Origin: Chthonobacter albigriseus
Lineage (GTDB): Bacteria > Pseudomonadota > Alphaproteobacteria > Rhizobiales > Pleomorphomonadaceae
Reading direction: 5' to 3'
DNA length: 64,000 nt
Assembly: GCF_013839445.1 (NCBI RefSeq)
Contig: NZ_JACDIT010000003.1
Coordinates: 186,001 to 250,000 of the forward strand
Positions within the stretch are counted from its first letter, which is position 1; each line of letters opens with the position of its first letter. The notes under the pieces were generated by a model. It had not been told where the DNA came from, did not search any database, and saw only the letters and a list, made by a program, of their open reading frames with translations. The position numbers and the translations under genes are program-made. This document shows positions 1 through 7,849 of the stretch, one piece after another.

Positions 1-207
1 GTCCATCGACAGGCCGTGCAGCGCGTATTCCGGGAACACCACCAGGTCCATCGTGGCAAGGTTCCGCCGCGCCTTGCCCACCATCGCCACGATCTTCGCC
101 GTCTGCGCCGCAAGGTCCGCCGGCGTCACGACCACCGGCAGCTGCAGCTGCACCAGCCCGATGACGACGCCGTTCTCCGACTTGTTCAGTCCGCCGAGCC
201 CGTTCAT
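1..207 (-). CDS. amiF: Formamidase, nitrilase superfamily (5' part, cut by window edge)
   Basis: This hydrolyses formamide to formate and ammonia in the cytoplasm. Only the first 69 codons are inside the window. The N-terminus (MNGLGGLNKS...) and the segment VVFPEYALHG match AmiF and the related aliphatic amidases of the nitrilase superfamily. The Glu at residue 60 falls at the position of the catalytic Glu60 of Helicobacter pylori AmiF; the Lys and Cys of the triad lie beyond the edge. The ATG has GAGGA upstream and begins 11 nt after the stop of the preceding permease gene, so it is the last visible gene of that transporter operon. Close alternative: aliphatic amidase AmiE. Confidence 0.85.
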   Translation of the reverse strand, partial: MNGLGGLNKSENGVVIGLVQLQLPVVVTPADLAAQTAKIVAMVGKARRNLATMDLVVFPEYALHGLSMD

Positions 208-218
208 GGCCGCAATCC

Positions 219-1139
219 TCACTTGGTGATGGAGAGTTCGCCCGGCGCGCCCTTCAGGCTGCGCTTCGGCGAGATGGACAGGATCATGATGACCAGCGTC
301 ATCGCGTAGGGCGCAGCGTTGAAGAAGTGGTAGCCGCGCGTGATGCCGACCGACTGCAGCGCCGGCCCGAGCGCGCCCGCCGCGCCGAACAAAAGCGCTG
401 CGCCGAAGCAGGCGAGCGGGTTCCAGCGCGCGAAGATGACCAGCGCCACCGCCATCAGCCCCTGCCCCGAGGAGAGACCCTCGGTCCAGGAGCCCGGGTA
501 GTAGAGCGACAGGAAGGCCCCGCCGACCCCGGCCAGGAAGCCGCCGGCCGACGTCGCCAGGAAGCGCACCAGGTCCACGTTGATGCCGAGCGCCAGCGCC
601 GCAGGCGCGCTGTCGCCGGTGGTGCGCACGACGAGGCCGATCCGAGTGTTCTTGAACGCCCACCACATCGCGACTGCGAGCGCGATGCCGATCAGGAACA
701 GCGGGTTCACCTCAAGCGCCTTGGCCAGATGCGGATTGTCGGTCCAGAAGCCGAGCTCCACCGACGGCAGCCGCGGCGCGACCGGCTGGATGTAGGCCTT
801 GCCGAAGAAGAACGCGAGGCCGGTGCCGAACAGCATCATGGCGATGCCGATGGCGATGTCGTTGACACCCTTCAGCCGGCAGATCGCGCCGTGCATCGCG
901 CCGAAGGCCATGCCCGCAAAACCCGCGACCAGCACCCCGAGCCACGGGCTCCCCGTCTCGAAGGAAATGGCGTAGGCCGCCATTGCCCCGAACACGAGCG
1001 TACCTTCCAGACCGAGATTGATGCGGCCCGACTTCTCCGTCAGGCACTCGCCGAGCGCCACGAAGAGGAACGGGGTGGAGACGCGGATGGCGCCCGCCAG
1101 CATGGCCAGGAGGACCGTGGAAAGGCCAACGTCTTCCAT
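219..1139 (-). CDS. ABC transporter permease, BMP/nucleoside-type importer (second permease)
   Basis: A 306-residue inner-membrane permease of the BPD_transp_2 family found in BMP/nucleoside and simple-sugar importers. Hydrophobic segments run along the whole length, and the GRINLGLEG motif near residue 40 (EKSGRINLGLEGTLVFG) is typical of YufQ/NupQ-like permeases. It starts 4 nt after the stop of the other permease (1144-2241), so the two are translationally coupled and probably form the channel heterodimer. The partner binding protein is at 2384-3499. The substrate cannot be read from sequence; the formamidase just downstream suggests an amide or other N-containing solute. Confidence 0.85.
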   Translation of the reverse strand: MEDVGLSTVLLAMLAGAIRVSTPFLFVALGECLTEKSGRINLGLEGTLVFGAMAAYAISFETGSPWLGVLVAGFAGMAFGAMHGAICRLKGVNDIAIGIAMMLFGTGLAFFFGKAYIQPVAPRLPSVELGFWTDNPHLAKALEVNPLFLIGIALAVAMWWAFKNTRIGLVVRTTGDSAPAALALGINVDLVRFLATSAGGFLAGVGGAFLSLYYPGSWTEGLSSGQGLMAVALVIFARWNPLACFGAALLFGAAGALGPALQSVGITRGYHFFNAAPYAMTLVIMILSISPKRSLKGAPGELSITK

Positions 1140-1143
1140 GCGA

Positions 1144-2241
1144 TCAGGCTCCCTTCGCCTTGAAGATCTTGAAGCGGCCGTAGAGCGTCTCCGACACGAG
1201 CAGCACCACGAACATCAGCCCCTGCAGCACCAGCACCGTGGCGTCCGGCAGTTCCAGCCGCCGCTGCACCAGCCCGCCCGCCGCCTCTATACCGCCGAGG
1301 AAGATCGCCACCGGCACGATCGCGATCGGATTGTGACGGGCGAGGAACGAGACCAGAATGCCGGTGAAGCCGTAGCCGGCGATCAGCGAGGCGTTCGCCT
1401 TGCCGTGGATCGCCGCCACCTCGTAGAAGCCGGCGAGCCCTGCAAAGGCGCCGGCAAGCGCCGTGGACACCAGGATCAGCTTGCCCACCGGCAGGCCCTG
1501 CGCCATCGCCGCGCGCACATTGCCGCCGGTGATCCGCGCGGCGAAGCCGAAGGTGGTGCGGTTCATCAGCACCCACATCGCCACCGCCGCGATGGTCCCG
1601 GCGACCAGCCCCCAGTGCACGGACGTGCCGGGGATCGGCCCGATCATGTTCTCCGGCCCGATCGGCATGGTCGACGGCTTGTTCGGATCGGACGGGTCGC
1701 GCAGCGCGCCCTCGACGAAGAAGTTCAGGATCGAGATCGCGATATAGGAGAGAAGCAGCGACGAGATCGTCTCGTTGATGCCGCGGTAGTGCCGGAGGTA
1801 CCCGACGAAGCCGATCCACAGCCCGCCGACCAGCATCGACACCAGCGCCATCACCGTCAGCGTGAAGAAGGTCGGCGACCACGACACCATCGGGATCGCC
1901 ACCACGGCGGCCGCGAAACCGCCGAGCACCAGCGCCCCTTCGCCGCCGATCACCACCATACCGAGCCGCGCCGGGATCGCCACGCAGAGCGCCGCCAGGA
2001 TCAGCGGCGACGAGCGCACCAGCGTGTTCTGCCAGGAGAAGCCCGTGCCGAAGCCGCCCTTCCACACCAAGGAGAAGAAGGTGACCGGGTCCTTGCCGAG
2101 CGCAAGGAGGAACAGCGAGAACAGCGCCGCCGAGACGACCAGCGCCAGGAGCGGGATCACCACATACTCGGACGAGCGTCGGATCCGGTCGATCGTCTCG
2201 CCCAAGGCGAAGGACGGCGCGGGAACGGTGGTGTCTGCCAT
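1144..2241 (-). CDS. ABC transporter permease, BMP/nucleoside-type importer (first permease)
   Basis: A 365-residue inner-membrane permease of the YufP/NupP type, with several hydrophobic helices and the family-like segment VVIGGEGALVLGG around residues 95-110. The frame stays open upstream, but the ATG giving MADTTVPAPSF is preceded by AGGAGCC at good spacing and was chosen. It sits 142 nt after the binding-protein gene. In most BMP-type operons the ATPase gene lies between binding protein and permeases; here none does, so the ATPase must be beyond the left edge or elsewhere in the genome. Confidence 0.85.
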   Translation of the reverse strand: MADTTVPAPSFALGETIDRIRRSSEYVVIPLLALVVSAALFSLFLLALGKDPVTFFSLVWKGGFGTGFSWQNTLVRSSPLILAALCVAIPARLGMVVIGGEGALVLGGFAAAVVAIPMVSWSPTFFTLTVMALVSMLVGGLWIGFVGYLRHYRGINETISSLLLSYIAISILNFFVEGALRDPSDPNKPSTMPIGPENMIGPIPGTSVHWGLVAGTIAAVAMWVLMNRTTFGFAARITGGNVRAAMAQGLPVGKLILVSTALAGAFAGLAGFYEVAAIHGKANASLIAGYGFTGILVSFLARHNPIAIVPVAIFLGGIEAAGGLVQRRLELPDATVLVLQGLMFVVLLVSETLYGRFKIFKAKGA

Positions 2242-2383
2242 GCTGGCTCCTGGCTGGGAGGGGCGGACCGATGGCGGCGAGCGGCGCCCGCCGGTCCAGA
2301 CGAGGAAAACGCGAACCGGGCGGCAGGGCGCCGGCGGCGGACGCGTGAATGCGCCTCCGACCGGCACCCGCCGTCCGCCATCA

Positions 2384-3499
2384 TCAGGTGATCGAACCGA
2401 CCACGCCCTCGATCAGGTAGTCCGTCGCGTTCAGCTCGGGCGCGTAGTTGTCGAGGGACGCGCCCTCGGCCACCAGCACCGAGCCGTCCTGCTTCTTGAT
2501 CGGCCCGACGAAGATCGGCTTGCCGGCCTTCACGTCCGCGCGCGCGGCATCGGCCGCGGCAATGGCTTCCGGAGTGGCGCCGGCGCCATAGGGCGTGTTC
2601 TGCACGAAGTCGAGGTCGAAGCCGCCGCCGATGAAGTTCGGCAGCGCCTCGCCCTTGCCGAGCTTGGCGGCGTAGTCCTTGTAGATGGTCTCCCACTTGT
2701 ACTCGGCGCCGGTGATGAAGCCCTTCGGCGCGAGCGGCGCCTGGCTGGCGTTGTGGCCGCAGCTCTTCACGCCGCGCCCTTCCGCCGTCTCGATCACCAC
2801 CTTCGGACCGTCCACATGGCAGGTCAGCACGTCGCATCCGGCATCGATCAGCGCGTTGGCCGCCTCGGCCTCGCGCACCGGCATCGACCACTCGCCGGTG
2901 AAGATCACCTGCACCGTCGCCGCCGGATTCACTTTCTTAACACCCAGCGCGAAGCTGTTGATGTTACGCAGAACCGTGCCGATCGGCTTGGCCGCGACGA
3001 AGCCCAGCTTGTTGGACTTGGTAGAGAGGCCGGCCGCGATGCCGTCCACGTAATGCGCCTGATCCAGCTGGCCGAAATAGGAGCCGGCGTTGGTCGGGTC
3101 CTTGTCGGTCCACAGCGGCGCCGCATGGCGGAACTGAACGTCCGGGAACTTCTTGGCCATGTCCAGGACGAACGGATTGTAGTAGCCGAACGAGGTCGCG
3201 AAGATGAGCTTGGCCCCGTCGAGGCTGATCATCGACTCGATGGACTGCGCGACGGCGATCGTCTCCGGCACGTTCTCCTCTTCCACCACCGTGACGCCCG
3301 GCACTTCCTTCAGTGCGGCGGCGGCCACGGCGTGTGCCTGGTTCCAGCCGAAGTCGTCGCGCGGGCCGACATAGAGGATGCCGATGGTCAGCCCTTCGGC
3401 GCGGGCCGGAACGGCCCCGAGGATGCCCGTGGACAGGCCGATGAGGCCGGCGCCGGACCCCTTCAGGAAAGTGCGGCGATCGAAACGACGATTGATCAT
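2384..3499 (-). CDS. BMP-family periplasmic substrate-binding protein
   Basis: A 371-residue solute-binding protein of the BMP (basic membrane protein/PnrA-like) family. The N-terminus carries a twin-arginine signal (RRTFLKG at residues 8-14, then a hydrophobic stretch ending PARAEG), so it is probably exported folded by Tat. The mature part opens with LTIGILYVGPRDDFGWNQAH, typical of the family, followed by the ligand-binding alpha/beta domains. First gene of the transporter-formamidase operon. PnrA relatives bind nucleosides; others bind different solutes, so the ligand remains open. Confidence 0.88.
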   Translation of the reverse strand: MINRRFDRRTFLKGSGAGLIGLSTGILGAVPARAEGLTIGILYVGPRDDFGWNQAHAVAAAALKEVPGVTVVEEENVPETIAVAQSIESMISLDGAKLIFATSFGYYNPFVLDMAKKFPDVQFRHAAPLWTDKDPTNAGSYFGQLDQAHYVDGIAAGLSTKSNKLGFVAAKPIGTVLRNINSFALGVKKVNPAATVQVIFTGEWSMPVREAEAANALIDAGCDVLTCHVDGPKVVIETAEGRGVKSCGHNASQAPLAPKGFITGAEYKWETIYKDYAAKLGKGEALPNFIGGGFDLDFVQNTPYGAGATPEAIAAADAARADVKAGKPIFVGPIKKQDGSVLVAEGASLDNYAPELNATDYLIEGVVGSIT

Positions 3500-3758
3500 G
3501 GAAAAACGTCCCCCTTTGCGGAACCGTGCCGGATCTGTCGTCCGGCCGCCGCAGAGGAGTTAGCAACGCTCGTGCCACCCCGGATGCTGTTTGCGTGGAA
3601 AAGGGAAAAATCAATCGCGCTAGGTACTTAGGCCTGAGTTCGGCGCTGGGTTGGATGCAGCATCCTGAACCGAGCCGAGCGATTGCATACAATCGCCCCG
3701 CACTTGCCTATTTTATGATCAGCCCGGCGTAGCCCCTGCCCGCATTCCAGGCTCCAAC
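3500..3758 (-). promoter_or_regulatory. Upstream region of the BMP transporter operon, with two palindromes
   Basis: A 259-nt non-coding stretch between cbbY and the binding-protein gene, less GC-rich than its surroundings. It holds two short inverted repeats: GGATGCAGCATCC at 3653-3665 and GATTGCATACAATC at 3681-3694. The second resembles the TTGTATnCAA-like operators of GntR/FadR-type repressors. These are plausible operators for the transporter-formamidase operon, but no regulator gene adjoins them, so this is inference. Confidence 0.4.
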
Positions 3759-4559
3759 TCAGAACAGCGACCGGCCGCCGATCGTCAGCAGGCTGCGCAT
3801 GTCATCGTCGTCGTCGATCCAGCGGCGCAGGGCGTTGACGCTGACCATCCGGTCCTGCTCGCCCGCCCCGGCCAGGTGCTCATAGGGATCGAAGGGGTCG
3901 CCGAGGTGCGACAGCACCGAGAAGGCGCCGGTGAAATCCTGTCGGGCGGTGTAGACGCTAGGAGTCACGACCACGCGAAGCCCGGCAGCCAAGGCCGACT
4001 TCAGCCCGTTGACGGAATCCTCGAACACCACGCAGTTGCGCGCCGGCAGCCCCAGGCGCTCCAGCGCCAGGAGATAGATGTCCGGCGCCGGCTTGCGGTT
4101 CGTGATCTCGTCGCCGCCGACGATCGCGGAGAACATGTCCAGCCCGCGTGTGTCCATGTTGGCCAGGAGAAGCGCCTCGGCATTGGGCACGCTGGTGGTG
4201 GCCGCGAGCGCGAGCTTCAATCCGCGCGCCCGCGCCTCATCGAGCAGCCGCTCCACACCCGGCCGGAATCGCGCCCGCCGATCGTCGATCAGACGGGCGA
4301 ACCGCTGCGTCTTGAACTTGTGCAGGTCGCCGATCCGACCGAGCATTTCTCGTCCGCGCGGTGGATCGTAGGTCTCGATGTAGTGCTGCAGACGTTCCCG
4401 CCCGCCGCTGACCAGCAGGAGCTCCCGGTAGAGCCCCTGGTCCCAGACCCAGGGAAGATCGAACGCCTTGAACGCCTCGTTGAAGGCGGCCCGGTGGACC
4501 TCCTCGGTTTCCGCCAGCGTGCCGTCCACGTCGAAGATCAGCGCCTTCAGGCCACGCAT
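3759..4559 (-). CDS. cbbY: CbbY-type HAD phosphatase
   Basis: A 266-residue haloacid-dehalogenase phosphatase. Motif I is IFDVDGTLAETEEVHRAAFN near residues 8-27, with the catalytic Asp pair DVD; a CbbY-type helical cap follows, then TTS (motif II), the Lys in NRKPAPDIYLLALE (motif III) and VVFEDSVNGLKSA (motif IV). CbbY of the red-type system dephosphorylates xylulose-1,5-bisphosphate, a misfire product that inhibits RuBisCO. It is the last gene of the cbbX-cbbE-cbbZ-cbbY run and overlaps cbbZ by 13 nt. The C-terminus is longer than in some homologues. Confidence 0.85.
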   Translation of the reverse strand: MRGLKALIFDVDGTLAETEEVHRAAFNEAFKAFDLPWVWDQGLYRELLLVSGGRERLQHYIETYDPPRGREMLGRIGDLHKFKTQRFARLIDDRRARFRPGVERLLDEARARGLKLALAATTSVPNAEALLLANMDTRGLDMFSAIVGGDEITNRKPAPDIYLLALERLGLPARNCVVFEDSVNGLKSALAAGLRVVVTPSVYTARQDFTGAFSVLSHLGDPFDPYEHLAGAGEQDRMVSVNALRRWIDDDDDMRSLLTIGGRSLF

Positions 4560-5236
4560 CCCCTGGCCCCCCGCAGGAATGAGAGCGCGCTCGGCAGCTC
4601 GCTGAAGTCGCGGATCACGACGTCGGCGCCGAGATCGCGCACGGGAACGGAAGTATATCCATATTCAACCGCCACGACAGGCATTCCGGCAGCCTTGGCC
4701 GCGTCGACGTCGGACGCGCTGTCGCCGATCATCACCGCAGAGTCGACGCCGACACCGAGAAGCGTGGCCGTCGCGAACAGGAGGTCCGGGTTCGGCTTGC
4801 GCGGCGGTCCGTGATCGCCGCCGACCACCGCCCGGATCGGGCCGGCGAGCCCATACTCGGCCACCATCGCCCGCGAGACATCGGTCGGCTTGTTGGTGCA
4901 GACGCCGAGCAGGTGCCCCTCGCCCGCCAGCATCGCCACCACCTCGGAAACGTAGGGGAAGAGCCGCGTGTCGCGCGTCGCGCGCGGCTCGTAGAGCGAG
5001 AGGTACTCGGCCACACGGTCGGTGAGCGCCGGTCCGGTCAGATCCACGCCGCGACCGGCGAAAGCCCGCTGGACGAGGTTCTCCACGCCCTTGCCGATCA
5101 GCGTGCGCACCACGTCAATGGAGTGGCGCTCCTCGCCGTATTGCTCCAGGATCTCGCCGAGCGCATCCCAGATGTCCGGCAGGCTGTCGACCAGCGTCCC
5201 GTCCAGGTCGAAGATGATTGCCTTCGGCCAGCTCAT
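4547..5236 (-). CDS. cbbZ: Phosphoglycolate phosphatase
   Basis: A 229-residue HAD phosphatase that converts 2-phosphoglycolate, the product of RuBisCO oxygenation, to glycolate. Motif I is IFDLDGTLVDSLPD at residues 8-21, motif II is CTNKPTD, motif III includes RKPNPDLL, and motif IV is MIGDSASDVDAAKAAG, all as in Gph/CbbZ. It overlaps cbbE by 4 nt at its start and cbbY by 13 nt at its end, so the three genes are translated as a unit. The glycerate kinase at 19863-21140 could serve the same glycolate salvage route further on. Confidence 0.9.
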   Translation of the reverse strand: MSWPKAIIFDLDGTLVDSLPDIWDALGEILEQYGEERHSIDVVRTLIGKGVENLVQRAFAGRGVDLTGPALTDRVAEYLSLYEPRATRDTRLFPYVSEVVAMLAGEGHLLGVCTNKPTDVSRAMVAEYGLAGPIRAVVGGDHGPPRKPNPDLLFATATLLGVGVDSAVMIGDSASDVDAAKAAGMPVVAVEYGYTSVPVRDLGADVVIRDFSELPSALSFLRGARGCVA

Positions 5237-5904
5237 GCCCGCTGCGCCTCCGCGGCCGCCCTGAGCGCCGCGATGTTCGACCGGTAGGCGTCCTCGGTGC
5301 CGCCCTTGAAGACGGCCGTCCCCGCGACGAGCACGTCCGCCCCGGCGGCCACAAGCACGCCGGCGTTCTCCGCCGTCACCCCGCCGTCGATCTCAATGCG
5401 GATCGGCCGGTCACCGATCATAGCCTTCACCCGCCGTACCTTCTCCACCACGGCCGGGATAAAGGCCTGGCCGCCGAACCCGGGGTTCACGGTCATCAGA
5501 AGCACGAGGTCCACCTGGTCGAGGAGGTAGGCGATGCTGTCCTCCGGGGTCCCCGGATTGAGCACCACGCCCGCCTGCTTGCCGAGCCCGCGGATCGCCT
5601 GCAGCGAGCGGTGGACGTGCCGTCCCGCTTCGACATGCACGGAGATCACGTCGGCACCAGCGTCCGCGAAGGCCTGCAGGAACGGGTCGACCGGCTCGAT
5701 CATCAGGTGGACGTCGAAGGTCTTGGCCGTGTGCGGCCGCATCGCCTTGATGATCGGCGGCCCGAAGGTGATGTTCGGCACGAAGTGCCCGTCCATCACG
5801 TCGAGGTGGATCCAGTCGGCGCCGGCCCGCTCGATCGCCCGCAACTCGTCCGCCATCCGCGCGAAGTCGGACGAGAGCATGGAAGGCGCGATCAGCACGG
5901 ACAT
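5233..5904 (-). CDS. cbbE: Ribulose-phosphate 3-epimerase
   Basis: A 223-residue TIM-barrel epimerase interconverting ribulose-5-phosphate and xylulose-5-phosphate in the Calvin and pentose-phosphate pathways. The diagnostic segments are IAPSMLSSDFARM at the N-terminus, WIHLDVMDGHFVPNITFGP (metal-binding His and catalytic Asp) near residues 31-49, VNPGFGGQAFIP, and IDGGVT with the second catalytic Asp. Normal length. In the cbb context it regenerates ribulose-5-phosphate for phosphoribulokinase. The ATG overlaps nothing upstream; 90 nt separate it from cbbX. Confidence 0.93.
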   Translation of the reverse strand: MSVLIAPSMLSSDFARMADELRAIERAGADWIHLDVMDGHFVPNITFGPPIIKAMRPHTAKTFDVHLMIEPVDPFLQAFADAGADVISVHVEAGRHVHRSLQAIRGLGKQAGVVLNPGTPEDSIAYLLDQVDLVLLMTVNPGFGGQAFIPAVVEKVRRVKAMIGDRPIRIEIDGGVTAENAGVLVAAGADVLVAGTAVFKGGTEDAYRSNIAALRAAAEAQRA

Positions 5905-5994
5905 GGGAAGCGGCTCCGGAACAGGCTGGCGGACGTTTACACGACGGCGGGAGTCGAGGAAAGGCGGCGTCCGGGCGCAAGCAGCCGAGCGGCA

Positions 5995-6915
5995 CTATCC
6001 GATCCGTCCGCCCTGCGTGATCACCCGGCTGGACAGGATGTCCGCCGCCTCCAGCGTGGAGAGCACCTCGCCGGTCAGAAGTCCGCCCGCCCCGTCGAGC
6101 AGCCGGTTGGCCTGCCGGAGCTTGGCCCGGTCCAGCGCGTTGCGGATCGAGCGGGCGTTGGCGAAATGCGGCTGCGTCCGCCGGGCGGCCACATAGGTCC
6201 GGAACGCTTCCCGCGCCGCGTCCGAGAAGCGGTAGTTCTGGCGGTCGAGGATCCGCTCCGCGATCGCGATCAGCTCCTCGTCGGAATAGTCGGGGAAATC
6301 GATGTGGTGGGCAATCCGCGAGCGAAAGCCCGGGTTGCTGGCGAAGAACGTGTCCATCCGGGGCCCGTAGCCCGCAAGGATCACCACCAGGTCCTCCCGC
6401 TGGTTCTCCATCACCTGGAGCAGGATCTCGATCGCCTCCTGGCCGTAGTCGCGCTCGTTCTCCGGCCGGTGCAGGTAGTAGGCCTCGTCGATGAAGAGAA
6501 CGCCGCCCATCGCCCGCTTCAGCACCTCCTTGGTCTTCGGTGCGGTGTGGCCGACATACTGGCCGACGAGATCGTCACGCGTCACCGAGACGAGGTGACC
6601 CTTCCGGATGTAGCCGAGCTTGTGCATCAAGCTCGCCATCCGGAGCGCCACCGTGGTCTTGCCGGTGCCGGGGTTGCCGGTAAAGCTCATGTGCAGCGTC
6701 GGCGTCTCATGCGCGAGGCCGAGTTCCGACCGTGCCCGCTCCACCAGGAGCAGCGCCGCCGTCTCACGGATCCGCCGCTTCACCGGCTTCAGCCCGATCA
6801 GGTCGGCGTCGAGCTCGGACAGGATCGCCGCCACGCCCGATTCCTCGAAGGCGCGGCGCAGGTCGACGCCGCCCGGGGCTGGTTGGGCTGGGGGCGGATC
6901 CTCGGCGGGCGTCAT
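5995..6915 (-). CDS. cbbX: CbbX, red-type RuBisCO activase
   Basis: A 306-residue AAA+ ATPase that pulls on the C-terminus of the red-type RuBisCO large subunit to release inhibitory sugar phosphates. The Walker A motif GNPGTGKT lies at residues 80-87, Walker B is [12 protein letters not shown], and the pore-loop segment [13 protein letters not shown] is present. The start at 6915 has GGGAG upstream; the longer frame would begin with TTG at 6960. Normally this gene directly follows cbbLS, but here the RuBisCO genes are absent from the window, so its client must be encoded elsewhere in the genome. Confidence 0.92.
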   Translation of the reverse strand: MTPAEDPPPAQPAPGGVDLRRAFEESGVAAILSELDADLIGLKPVKRRIRETAALLLVERARSELGLAHETPTLHMSFTGNPGTGKTTVALRMASLMHKLGYIRKGHLVSVTRDDLVGQYVGHTAPKTKEVLKRAMGGVLFIDEAYYLHRPENERDYGQEAIEILLQVMENQREDLVVILAGYGPRMDTFFASNPGFRSRIAHHIDFPDYSDEELIAIAERILDRQNYRFSDAAREAFRTYVAARRTQPHFANARSIRNALDRAKLRQANRLLDGAGGLLTGEVLSTLEAADILSSRVITQGGRIG

Positions 6916-7212
6916 GGCGTCGTCGTCTCCCGGACGTACCCTCTGGCGGGGTCGTTCCAAATCGAGTGTGCGCTACCCCGCGCCTTTTGTCCGCGCCGGA
7001 TCCGCGCGGCAGAGCGTCGCCGTCGGCTCGCCCCTTGAACATCGCGCGGACGACACGAAATGAAGGGCAGCGAGTGGTCCGGGCCCCTCTGGCAGCCGAA
7101 ACGCTGCGATGTCGGACACTCCCCGCCCGAGGCGGACCGTGAGGGACCTTCGTTCCGAGTATGCTCCCTTTCGACCGCGGCGGGCGTCGATCCCGGCGAA
7201 AGAGGACCATCG
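6916..7212. promoter_or_regulatory. Divergent intergenic region between cbbX and a small Gly/Tyr-rich gene
   Basis: These 297 nt lie where cbbL-cbbS stand in related clusters. I see no coding remnant of RuBisCO on either strand: no fragment resembling the large-subunit active-site segments or the small subunit. It must contain the cbbX promoter on the minus strand and one for the plus-strand gene at 7213, but no clear -35/-10 pair can be assigned. Confidence 0.4.
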
Positions 7213-7485
7213 ATGCTCAAGGAACTGGCCTATCGTTTCCTGTCGGACAAGCTGCGCGGTGGCCGTGGCTATGGCAGCTCCTACGACAAGAAGATGTGGA
7301 AGAAGCGCGCCAAGTACGACGCCTACCGGCGCGACTGGGGTGACCGCGGCTACGGCCCAGGCCCCTATCGCGACGGCTACGGATCGGGCTACGGCGGCTA
7401 TCAAGACGGCTACCGCCCCCGGTCCAAGGGGCTCAAGGGCATGCTGATGGAAGCCCTGTTCCGCTACTTCTCCCGCCGCCGCTGA
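7213..7485 (+). CDS. Small Gly/Tyr/Arg-rich basic protein, function unknown
   Basis: A 90-residue protein that I do not recognise. It has an N-terminal amphipathic stretch (MLKELAYRFLSDKL), a lysine/arginine-rich section (KKMWKKRAKYDAYRR) and a repetitive middle of GYG/DGYG units between about residues 45 and 70, ending in ALFRYFSRRR. The ATG at 7213 is preceded by AGAGGA; upstream extension of the frame is low in plausibility. It lies on the opposite strand to the cbb genes, in the position where RuBisCO would be expected. Low-complexity, probably surface- or nucleic-acid-associated; no function claimed. Confidence 0.6.
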   Translation: MLKELAYRFLSDKLRGGRGYGSSYDKKMWKKRAKYDAYRRDWGDRGYGPGPYRDGYGSGYGGYQDGYRPRSKGLKGMLMEALFRYFSRRR

Positions 7486-7570
7486 CAGCGATGCGACAAC
7501 GAGAGCGCGGGCCGACCGGCCGCCCCGCGATCCGCCCCCCCAACAGGCCGGAGACCCTCGGGAGGATGAA

Positions 7571-7780
7571 ATGGCACAGCGCGTGAAACCGGATACCTAC
7601 CTGCAGGACCGCGAAAGTGCGGGATGGGACGCCTTCGTTGGGCCGACCCAACTTATGACCGACGATCGCTACCCGCCCATGGTGCTGCCCGCCATGATGA
7701 CGGCCCACGCGATGGCGCTTGCCGCCGAGATGAACGGCCGCTTCATCCGCGCCATGGCCGGCCTGCCCCCGTCGCGGTGA
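7571..7780 (+). CDS. Small protein of unknown function
   Basis: A 69-residue protein with a strong ribosome-binding site (GGGAGGATGAA directly before the ATG). The central part is rich in Met and Ala (VLPAMMTAHAMALAAEMNGRF), probably one amphipathic helix; there is no signal peptide or cysteine. It follows the Gly/Tyr-rich gene by 85 nt and may be cotranscribed. The family is not recognised. The clear translation signal is the main evidence that it is real. Confidence 0.55.
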   Translation: MAQRVKPDTYLQDRESAGWDAFVGPTQLMTDDRYPPMVLPAMMTAHAMALAAEMNGRFIRAMAGLPPSR

Positions 7781-7803
7781 CGGGACAAGCTCCGGAAACG
7801 CAA

Positions 7804-7825
7804 ACGGGCGGCCGAAGCCGCCCGT
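7804..7825 (-). terminator. Hairpin terminator between cbbA and a small plus-strand gene
   Basis: A perfect 9-bp stem ACGGGCGGC/GCCGCCCGT closed by a CGAA tetraloop. Read on the minus strand it is followed by TTTGCGTTT, so it fits as the terminator of cbbA, whose stop is 24 nt away. It may also end the plus-strand transcript arriving from 7571-7780. Since it separates cbbA from cbbX, the Calvin genes appear to form two transcripts. Confidence 0.6.
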
Positions 7826-7849
7826 GGGGAGGGAGCTGTCGCCCGGGCT

